Part shown: one piece after another, positions 1 through 5,437 of the stretch
How the letters are laid out: the number at the start of each line of letters is the position of its first letter
Numbering within the stretch: position 1 is the first letter of the stretch
Assembly: GCA_020353135.1 (NCBI GenBank)
Contig: CP070688.1
Coordinates: 3,933,945-3,945,940, forward strand
DNA: 11,996 nucleotides
Reading direction: 5' to 3'
From: Chloroflexota bacterium
GTDB taxonomy: Bacteria > Chloroflexota > Anaerolineae > Promineifilales > Promineifilaceae
Made by a program: the position numbers and the translations under genes
The notes under the pieces: generated by a model
What the model was told of the DNA's origin: nothing
Database searches by the model: none
The model's input: the letters and a program-made list of their open reading frames with translations, nothing else

Positions 1-350
1 AGCAGGTTGATCTGCTGACCAGCAAACTGCTGTACCTGGCCGATATCTTGGCCAAGCGCTTCCGCCAGATCCTCGATGCCGACGATAAGCTGAGCCCGCT
101 GGAATCGCACGCGCTCCTGCCAGTTCTGCATTACAATTTCTTCGCCGTTCACGTCAGCCACAGGCGAGCCAGGTTTGAGAACTAACTCATTCACGATGCC
201 GATGAGTAATACTACACCCAGCATCGCGGCAATTCCGATTACGGCCAGTCGCACCTGGCGTGTCTGCTGCTGTTGCTTACGAGCTTGTAAGATTTCTTTT
301 CGGCTCTGGCGCTGTTCTTCCTCGATATTCTGCTTGCGCTTCTTAGCCAT
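1..350 (-). CDS. SurA/parvulin-like membrane-anchored folding protein, N-terminal part (partial)
   Basis: The first 116 residues are visible and the rest runs off the left edge of the window. The protein opens with a strongly charged, Lys/Arg/Gln-rich cytoplasmic segment (about residues 1-34, starting MAKKRKQN), followed by one membrane segment (about 35-53) and then an extracytoplasmic part with the stretch VADVNGEEIVMQNWQERV (about 65-81). That stretch resembles the opening of SurA N-terminal chaperone domains, which often precede a parvulin PPIase domain (SurA/PrsA/PpiD type). Such proteins assist folding of exported proteins outside the membrane. Whether the PPIase domain is present cannot be seen. 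The ATG is preceded by AGGGGAGAAG, a good ribosome binding site. It starts 17 nt after the rpsR stop on the same strand, so it is probably co-transcribed with rpsF-rpsR, occupying the place where many bacteria have rplI. Family assignment is moderate because only the N terminus is seen. Confidence 0.7.
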   Translation of the reverse strand, partial: MAKKRKQNIEEEQRQSRKEILQARKQQQQTRQVRLAVIGIAAMLGVVLLIGIVNELVLKPGSPVADVNGEEIVMQNWQERVRFQRAQLIVGIEDLAEALGQDIGQVQQFAGQQINL

Positions 351-367
351 CTTCTCCCCTGATATTC

Positions 368-628
368 TTAATCGACGACAAACGGCAACAGCGCCAAGTG
401 CCTGGCCTGCTTCACCGCTTTTGCGAGACGCCGTTGATGCTTGGCGCAGGTGCCGGTCTGGCGACGCGGCCGAATCCGGCCGTGCTCGGTCAAGTAACGT
501 TCCAGGACCTCGTACTGTTTATAATCAAGCCTGTCCGCCTTTTCCACGCAGAAAGCACAGATGCGTCGCTTCCTATGATAAGGGCTGGTCAACAAGGACA
601 TGTTTCGCCGTGAACTCTCTTCAGCCAT
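368..628 (-). CDS. rpsR: 30S ribosomal protein S18
   Basis: An 86-residue protein with the full S18 pattern: a basic N terminus, RRICAFC, the [18 protein letters not shown] core, then [20 protein letters not shown] and a hydrophobic end. S18 pairs with S6 on the central domain (platform) of 16S rRNA. Cys24 and Cys27 together with Cys61 and His64 form a C-x2-C/C-x2-H set, suggesting the zinc-binding ('C-plus') form; metal binding itself is inferred. The length is normal (family about 70-90). The ATG has AAGGAG upstream with good spacing. It lies 88 nt downstream of rpsF on the same strand, with no ssb gene between them. Confidence 0.97.
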   Translation of the reverse strand: MAEESSRRNMSLLTSPYHRKRRICAFCVEKADRLDYKQYEVLERYLTEHGRIRPRRQTGTCAKHQRRLAKAVKQARHLALLPFVVD

Positions 629-716
629 GGTTTTCTCCTTATCTCAGGCACAATCCGTGAAAGGTCACCATGCAGGACTCGCAGGAGCCTAGACCAGACC
701 CGGATGGCTACTGAGC

Positions 717-1010
717 TTACTCTTCCTTGCGCACCACGAGATGACGCAAGACATCGTCCACGTACTGGATGTTTCGCTCAACATCGCCAACGCTAGATGG
801 TTCCATCTGAGTCAGGTAAAAAACGTAATATCCTTCTGTGTAGTTGTCGATAGGGTAAGCCAATTTACGCTGACCCCAATGATCAGTCGATGGTTTAGCG
901 TCATCGCCTTCGCCCTGGGTTATCCATGCCTCGACGCGGCCCAATATCTCAGCGCGGGTTTCATCATCAAGATCAGGTTTCAGCACGACAGTAACTTCGT
1001 ACTCACGCAT
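717..1010 (-). CDS. rpsF: 30S ribosomal protein S6
   Basis: A 97-residue protein beginning MREYEVTVVLKPDLDD, the typical first strand of S6, and continuing with the GQRKLAYPIDNYTEGYYVFY core and the VERNIQYVDDVLRHLVVRKEE end. S6 binds 16S rRNA as a heterodimer with S18. The open frame extends 29 codons upstream of the chosen ATG, but that extension has no S6 character, and AAAAGGAG sits 10 nt before the ATG at 1010, so I place the start there. It is the first gene of the minus-strand operon rpsF-rpsR-SurA-like. A leader of about 120 nt with a strong hairpin precedes it, and feedback control by the S6:S18 complex, known in many bacteria, is possible. Confidence 0.97.
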   Translation of the reverse strand: MREYEVTVVLKPDLDDETRAEILGRVEAWITQGEGDDAKPSTDHWGQRKLAYPIDNYTEGYYVFYLTQMEPSSVGDVERNIQYVDDVLRHLVVRKEE

Positions 1011-1055
1011 GTTGCATATTCTCCTTTTCCTCGGAATTTGCTCGGGAGAGCGAAT

Positions 1056-1077
1056 GCCCTTGGTCCAAGCCAAGAGC
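1056..1077 (-). promoter_or_regulatory. Hairpin in the rpsF leader, candidate S6:S18 autoregulatory site
   Basis: Read on the minus strand, GCUCUUGG pairs with CCAAGGGC over 8 contiguous pairs (one G-U) around the 6-nt loop CUUGGA. It lies about 46 nt upstream of the rpsF start, within the transcript expected from the promoter at 1136-1163. S6:S18 binding to rpsF leaders is established in several phyla, but I could not confirm that this hairpin carries the recognised binding elements. The hairpin is seen; the role is inferred. Confidence 0.4.
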
Positions 1078-1135
1078 GGAAAACGGCGGTCGGCCATTTT
1101 CTATGTTTCAGGCCGAAGCCGTGCAACGACCCAGA

Positions 1136-1163
1136 ATGATAGCACAAATGCGTTTTTTCACAA
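1136..1163 (-). promoter_or_regulatory. Promoter of the rpsF-rpsR operon
   Basis: On the minus strand TTGTGA (1163-1158) is followed after 16 nt by TATCAT (1141-1136), which is preceded by TGC, giving an extended -10 (TGCTATCAT). Transcription would start near 1129, leaving a leader of about 120 nt before rpsF. The elements fit a housekeeping sigma-70-type promoter; use in vivo is inferred. Confidence 0.5.
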
Positions 1164-1179
1164 GCGTTAGAATCGACGT

Positions 1180-1208
1180 TTTTAGCGCGCGCTGGCCGCT
1201 GGTATAAT
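1180..1208 (+). promoter_or_regulatory. Promoter of the GH99-LysM gene (extended -10)
   Basis: TATAAT at 1203-1208 matches the -10 consensus perfectly and is preceded by TGG, forming the extended -10 TGGTATAAT. The -35 region near 1180-1185 (TTTTAG) is poor, as is common with extended -10 promoters. The start would lie near 1215, about 70 nt before the ATG at 1286. It sits back to back with the rpsF promoter. Confidence 0.55.
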
Positions 1209-1242
1209 TGCCGGCTGTCGTCTTCTGGCAACTTGCCGGCAA
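1208..1242. promoter_or_regulatory. Repeated TTGCCGGC motif at the GH99-LysM transcription start, candidate operator
   Basis: TTGCCGGC occurs at 1208-1215, touching the -10 box, and again at 1233-1240, where it is part of the perfect 10-bp palindrome TTGCCGGCAA (1233-1242). The copies are 25 bp apart start to start. GGCAA-C-TTGCC just before the second copy adds another inverted repeat. The location would suit a repressor. Alternatively, the two self-complementary GCCGGC hexamers could pair as a hairpin in the 5' untranslated RNA. The repeat is seen; the regulatory role is inferred. Confidence 0.35.
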
Positions 1243-1285
1243 AATATCCCGGCCGCGGGTCAGGGCGCAAGAATAATCTGTTGGT

Positions 1286-3136
1286 ATGACCGAGCAAGAG
1301 AACTCTGTTTCAACTTGGATCCGACCTCCCGGCCTGCGCCTACTGCTGGAAGCGTGGCGCATAGCCTTTGCTGCCACCATATTGCTTTTTTTGAGCGTGC
1401 TGGCGCCACTGACGTCTGTGGAGGCTCAGGGTCAGACGAAGCTAGTGCTGGCTTTCTACTATGCTTGGTATGATCCGAGTTCGTTCGGGCCCGGCAAGAC
1501 ACCGTACCAGCCGCCTCAGCCGTATTACTCCACCGACGGCGGGGTGATTCAGCGTCACGTCTCTGAAGCACGCTCGGCCGGAATCGACGGCTTCGTACAG
1601 AGCTGGTATGGTCCGTCAGCAAATCAGACTGAATCAAACTTCCAGACTCTGCTTGGAGCAGCTTCGGCCAATGGATTCAAAGCGGCCGTTGATTTTGAAA
1701 CAGGCAGTCCATTCTTCGCCACGAACGGCGACCGGGCAAACGCCCTGAGCACGCTCTTGTCAACTCACGCTGGCCACCCAGCTTACCTGCGAGTTGACGG
1801 CAGGCCAGTGGTGTTTTTCTGGGCTAATTGGCTTTTACCCGTCGGGGATTGGGCCCAGATTCGCGAACAGGTGGACCCAGGACACAACAGCATCTGGATC
1901 GCAGAAGGTTCGAACCTGGACTACCTGTCAGTGTTCGATGGACTGCATCTGTATAACACGGCCTGGTCGGCAAATCCAGCTGGGACGGCGATAACTTGGG
2001 CTGGTCGAACTCGGGCCGCGGCCGATACGTATGGCGGCTATAAGTACTGGGTGGGCACTGCCATGCCTGGTTTCAACGACTCGCTCTTAGGTCGTGGGCA
2101 AGCTACAGTCGTCCGCGACAGGGCGGGTGGAGCCTACTACCAGTCTAGTTTTAACGGCGCCGCGTCCAGTAGTCCAGACATGTTGATAGTCAATTCATTT
2201 AACGAGTGGGCCGAGGGTAGCAATATCGAGCCTAGCGCCGAGTTCGGCAGCTACTATCTTGACTTGACGCGTCAATTGAGCGCAGGGTACAAGTCCGGAA
2301 GCATTGCCGCGGTGGTTGCCCAGCCACCACCAGCTCCCGAAGTCGCCCAAGTCGCTGGCCCTTCAGCCACGCCCGCGGAATCCCCTACGACTGGACCCTC
2401 GCCTACTCCGACAGACACGCCTACGCCGACGGAAACCCCGACGATCACCCCCAGCCCAACGCCAATAGCGTCGCCAACGCCTCAGAGTGACGGCCAAATC
2501 ATGTACGTGATCCAGCCTGGTGACACCTTGATCGGGATTTCGGAGCTATTTGATGTTCCGCTGTTCGAGATCTACTCGCGAAACGACCTCGATGAATCCT
2601 CGGTAATAACCGTAGGTCAACGAGTGATCCTTGGGCGGGCTGGCCAGGTTCCAGGCCGCGATGCGGGCGATCAGTTCCCCGGGGCTGTGATTCTTGCCGA
2701 CGGCAGGGTTGTTTATGAGCTAGCCGAGGGCGATTCCCTATTTAGCGTGGCCCAGAAGTATGACCTGACTGTTGACGGATTGCTTGAACTTAATGACAAC
2801 CTGGATACGCAGTCGATTCTACACGTGGGCCAGCAGATCGTCGTCGGATTTCGCCCGTTGCCAGCTGAGATAGGCGGCTCCACGGATCAGCCCGTACAAA
2901 CGCCCACGTCGACGATGACACCGGCGCCAAGCGCCACGCCGCCCCCGACGGTTCCGGCTTCTCCAACTGCCACCGAGCAACCGCTGGCGACTGACACGCC
3001 GCAAACAGTGGCGACCGTTGTGGAAGAGAGTCAATCCGGGGATGGTAATAGCGGATTTCTGTTAGTACTCTTCGGCATAGTGGCTTTGCTAGCCCTTCTG
3101 GGTGGGTTGTTCTTGTACCTCGGTCGGGCCAGATAG
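1286..3136 (+). CDS. Secreted GH99-like glycoside hydrolase with two LysM domains and C-terminal membrane anchor
   Basis: A 616-residue surface protein. Residues 1-48 hold an export signal (hydrophobic 26-43, possible cleavage after VEA at 47). Residues about 52-335 look like a GH99/GH71-type (alpha/beta)8 hydrolase: LAFYYAWYDP (55-64), GIDGFVQSWYGP (99-110) and NSFNEWAEGSNIEPS (303-317). GH99 enzymes are endo-alpha-mannosidases/mannanases. Their two key carboxylates lie three residues apart in this last motif and would be Glu307 and Glu310, both present. A Pro/Thr-rich linker (about 347-402) leads to LysM repeats at about 407-450 and 477-520, which bind N-acetylglucosamine polymers such as peptidoglycan. 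A second Thr/Pro linker (about 537-578) and a membrane segment (590-612) ending in RAR follow. The ATG is the only usable start, since an in-frame stop lies at 1274-1276; its ribosome binding site is weak. The substrate is unknown, and assignment to GH99 proper rather than a related clan member is moderate. Confidence 0.8.
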   Translation: MTEQENSVSTWIRPPGLRLLLEAWRIAFAATILLFLSVLAPLTSVEAQGQTKLVLAFYYAWYDPSSFGPGKTPYQPPQPYYSTDGGVIQRHVSEARSAGIDGFVQSWYGPSANQTESNFQTLLGAASANGFKAAVDFETGSPFFATNGDRANALSTLLSTHAGHPAYLRVDGRPVVFFWANWLLPVGDWAQIREQVDPGHNSIWIAEGSNLDYLSVFDGLHLYNTAWSANPAGTAITWAGRTRAAADTYGGYKYWVGTAMPGFNDSLLGRGQATVVRDRAGGAYYQSSFNGAASSSPDMLIVNSFNEWAEGSNIEPSAEFGSYYLDLTRQLSAGYKSGSIAAVVAQPPPAPEVAQVAGPSATPAESPTTGPSPTPTDTPTPTETPTITPSPTPIASPTPQSDGQIMYVIQPGDTLIGISELFDVPLFEIYSRNDLDESSVITVGQRVILGRAGQVPGRDAGDQFPGAVILADGRVVYELAEGDSLFSVAQKYDLTVDGLLELNDNLDTQSILHVGQQIVVGFRPLPAEIGGSTDQPVQTPTSTMTPAPSATPPPTVPASPTATEQPLATDTPQTVATVVEESQSGDGNSGFLLVLFGIVALLALLGGLFLYLGRAR

Positions 3137-3205
3137 GTTCCTCGACACATAGGATAGGCACGTCCAACAGCGCGTCGCCGTATCTTATTCTGGACTAGAC
3201 CTAAT

Positions 3206-4582
3206 TCATCTTTCTATCAAGGCAGAGCCCAGCGCGTCTCTCAAGGTGCGACAACCAATTACCTCAAGTCCTGACGGAAGCTGATTGGCGGAACGTAAGG
3301 CCGAACGAGGCACTACGCACTTGCGGAAACCGAGTTTGGCCGATTCATTGAGCCGCTTTTCAGTCTGGCTAACTGCGCGCAATTCGCCGCTCAGGCCAAT
3401 TTCGCCGACGAAGGCCATGTCCGCATGAACGGCTCTGTCCTTCACGCTACTGGCAATGGAAACGGCCAGCGCCAGATCGGCCGCGGGTTCCTCAATCCGG
3501 AGACCGCCAACCACATTGGCATACAGATCTTTGTCATGCAATCTTAACCCCGCACGCCGGGCCAGCACGGCCGCCAGCAGCAGCAGCCGGTTGTAGTCAA
3601 AGCCATTGGCGGTGCGCCGCGGGTTGGTGAAGGAAGTAGCGCTTGCCAACGCCTGGATCTCCACCAGCAGGGGACGCGTCCCCTCGATGGTCACGGCTAT
3701 TGCCGAACCAGGCGCATTCGCCTGGCGTTCAGCGAGAAACGCCTCTGACGGGTTGGCCACCTCGATCATGCCCTTCTCGGCCATTTCAAAGACGCCTACC
3801 TCGCTGGTGGCGCCGAAGCGATTCTTGACGCCTCTTAGCAGACGATATCGATGGAAAGGATCACCTTCCAGGTAAAGGACGGCATCAACGATATGCTCGA
3901 GCACACGAGGTCCGGCGATCGCGCCCTCCTTTGTGACGTGGCCGACCAGAACGATGGCCAGACCGCTGTTCTTGGCCATCTCCTGAAAGCGGGCGGCGCA
4001 TTCTCTGACCTGGCTCACGCTACCGGCCGAAGAGCTCAGGTCGCCGGTGTAAGTGGTTTGAATGCTGTCGACTATCACTATGGCAGGCTGCATCTCGTCC
4101 ATATGCTGCAACATGATGTCGAGATTGGTTTCGGTCACCAAATAAAGGCGATCAGCACTGACCCCCGTTCGATCGGCGCGCATCTTGATCTGGCGCACGC
4201 TTTCTTCCCCAGAAATGTAGAGGCTTGGGCCGTGTTGCGCGGCCGACAACGCAGCCACTTGAAGTAGGAGCGTTGACTTGCCGATGCCAGGTTCGCCACC
4301 GACAAGTATGATTGAGCCAGGAACGATGCCACCGCCCAAAACTCGGCTGAACTCGGCCATTGGCAGCGACAGGCGCGTCAGCCCATCAGACTTTATCTCA
4401 GGTAACCGTACCGGTTTGCTGACGCCTGTGGCCAGCCGGCCACGCCTACCGTCCGCCTTCTCAGGCGCGACTACTTGCTCGACCATGGTGCCGAATTCGT
4501 GGCATTGGGGGCACTTACCAACATAGGCGGCCGTGATTCGCCCACAGCGTTGGCAAACATACTGCGATTGCGTCTTGGCCAT
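3206..4582 (-). CDS. radA: DNA repair protein RadA/Sms
   Basis: A 458-residue RecA-related ATPase that processes recombination intermediates and drives branch migration in the cytoplasm. The domains are in the usual order: an N-terminal zinc finger with Cys10/Cys13 and Cys24/Cys27, a RecA-like core with Walker A GEPGIGKST (96-104) and Walker B AIVIVDSIQ (167-175), the RadA-specific KNRFG motif (253-257), and a Lon-protease-like C-terminal domain with GEIGLSGELRAV (393-404). Length is normal (family about 450-460). The ATG has AAGGAG 7 nt upstream. It is convergent with the GH99-LysM gene (69 nt between stops) and divergent from the gene at 4809, so it is probably transcribed alone. I found no convincing promoter upstream of it. 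Nothing essential is missing. Confidence 0.97.
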   Translation of the reverse strand: MAKTQSQYVCQRCGRITAAYVGKCPQCHEFGTMVEQVVAPEKADGRRGRLATGVSKPVRLPEIKSDGLTRLSLPMAEFSRVLGGGIVPGSIILVGGEPGIGKSTLLLQVAALSAAQHGPSLYISGEESVRQIKMRADRTGVSADRLYLVTETNLDIMLQHMDEMQPAIVIVDSIQTTYTGDLSSSAGSVSQVRECAARFQEMAKNSGLAIVLVGHVTKEGAIAGPRVLEHIVDAVLYLEGDPFHRYRLLRGVKNRFGATSEVGVFEMAEKGMIEVANPSEAFLAERQANAPGSAIAVTIEGTRPLLVEIQALASATSFTNPRRTANGFDYNRLLLLAAVLARRAGLRLHDKDLYANVVGGLRIEEPAADLALAVSIASSVKDRAVHADMAFVGEIGLSGELRAVSQTEKRLNESAKLGFRKCVVPRSALRSANQLPSGLEVIGCRTLRDALGSALIER

Positions 4583-4741
4583 TCGCTACTCCTTAATCAA
4601 CTGAGAGATTCTATGAGAATTCGCCACGATTGCGCGTCGTCAGTCAAAGATTCTACAACCTACAAAGTCTACCAGCGAATCTTGTCGGAGTGTTGATCCT
4701 AGGCTGAATCATCTCCATCATTTCATGCACGCTAATTGTTG

Positions 4742-4771
4742 TTGGCGACTACGCTGAAATAGTCTTACAAT
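4742..4771 (+). promoter_or_regulatory. Promoter candidate for the gene at 4809
   Basis: TTGGCG at 4742-4747 is followed after 18 nt by TACAAT at 4766-4771 (5 of 6 matches to TATAAT). The start would fall near 4778, about 30 nt before the GTG start. A second AT-rich box, TATTAA at 4781-4786, has no good -35. I see nothing else firm in the 226-nt gap between radA and this gene. Confidence 0.4.
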
Positions 4772-4808
4772 TCCGCGAGATATTAAACTCTCAAAGATCG
4801 AACTGCCC

Positions 4809-5345
4809 GTGAAAGCACATACCCGCATCATCTCGCTGACCGTGTGTCTTCTGATACTAGCTGCTATTCTGGGGCTCCAACCTGGTCAAGCCAAGGCTGC
4901 GGCAAGCCAGTTGCATTTCCGACTAGATGCCGCTGGTGCCACAATGCCGAATCAGGAAGGCGACTCGCCCGGATCTCAAGTTCAACCCACGCCGTCGGCG
5001 ACTGCCTACCCTGGCCCGATCGAAGATGGGCCGGCCGGCCCATATGACTCTACTCCAGGGGCATATCCGGCCGCCCCACCAACGCCCATTGTATTTCCAA
5101 CAGATAGCTACCCGGCCGGTTCAGAGGCAGGTCACGCCGTCAATGGCACGCCTATTCCTAACATCGGTTCGCAAGATGCTGGACCACCAACCGTCGAACC
5201 TTCCGAGATTCAGGATACTAAGCCGGAGCCTATCCTGGGAACTATCTTCCTTTGGCTTGGCTTTGGCGCAGCATTTGCCGTCTTCATCTCGTCCATCGTC
5301 GCAGCCATCTACTACTACGATCGACGGCGGGCCACGAGCAACTAA
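4809..5345 (+). CDS. Uncharacterised secreted, Pro-rich, C-terminally membrane-anchored protein
   Basis: A 178-residue protein that I do not recognise. It has an export signal (residues 1-32; hydrophobic 8-23; possible cleavage near AKA-AA at 29-31), a low-complexity extracellular stalk (about 45-140) rich in Pro, Thr, Gly and Ser with recurring Tyr-Pro steps (AYPGP, GAYPAAPP, SYPAGS), then one membrane segment (about 145-167, IFLWLGFGAAFAVFISSIVA) and a short basic tail (YYYDRRRATSN). It has no catalytic domain, cysteine pair or LPXTG sorting signal. The layout mirrors the linker and anchor half of the GH99-LysM protein upstream, which suggests a cell-surface role, perhaps a spacer or stalk. 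The start is GTG with only a weak ribosome binding site; the signal peptide begins directly at this codon (MKAHTR), which supports it. htpG follows 92 nt later on the same strand with its own -10. Confidence 0.75.
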   Translation: MKAHTRIISLTVCLLILAAILGLQPGQAKAAASQLHFRLDAAGATMPNQEGDSPGSQVQPTPSATAYPGPIEDGPAGPYDSTPGAYPAAPPTPIVFPTDSYPAGSEAGHAVNGTPIPNIGSQDAGPPTVEPSEIQDTKPEPILGTIFLWLGFGAAFAVFISSIVAAIYYYDRRRATSN

Positions 5346-5377
5346 CAACGTCCATGAATCGACGCCTGCTGCGCCCC

Positions 5378-5399
5378 TCGGTGACCGAAGTAGTATACT
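5378..5399 (+). promoter_or_regulatory. htpG promoter region with an 11-bp palindrome
   Basis: TATACT at 5394-5399 is a plausible -10, about 32 nt of leader before the ATG plus a strong ribosome binding site. No good -35 is present. In its place and in the spacer lies the perfect inverted repeat TCGGT-G-ACCGA (5378-5388), where an activator or repressor could bind. There is no CIRCE element (HrcA site). The motif is seen; regulation is inferred. Confidence 0.35.
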
Positions 5400-5437
5400 T
5401 GGTGGCGCGTAAACGTTCACTTGTTTGGAGGTAAGCA

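Noticed and set aside
175..660. 161-codon open frame on the plus strand
   Set aside because: It lies antisense over rpsR and the SurA-like gene, which are convincing; its translation is low in family-like features and rich in Arg/Ser, as expected of a shadow frame.
741..1139. 132-codon open frame on the plus strand over rpsF
   Set aside because: Antisense to a clear S6 gene and runs through its promoter and leader; no recognisable protein features.
980..1380. Minus-strand open frames covering the rpsF leader and the start of the GH99-LysM gene
   Set aside because: They overlap two promoters and a signal peptide coding region and have no credible ribosome binding site or family signature.
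3137..3205. Intrinsic terminator between the GH99-LysM gene and radA
   Set aside because: Only short, interrupted GC pairings (GGC-A-CG with CG-TC-GCC) could be formed and the following tract is not a clear T-run.
4583..4690. radA promoter from TAGAAT boxes on the minus strand (4613-4608 and 4655-4650)
   Set aside because: Neither has a -35 at workable spacing or an extended -10, so I could not support a specific site.
1286..5345. Sortase (LPXTG) sorting signals at the ends of the two secreted proteins
   Set aside because: Both end in a hydrophobic helix and a basic tail, but neither has an LPXTG-like motif before the helix; simple membrane anchoring explains them.
5346..5437. CIRCE (HrcA) element upstream of htpG
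   Set aside because: No TTAGCACTC-N9-GAGTGCTAA-like inverted repeat is present; only the unrelated TCGGTGACCGA palindrome.
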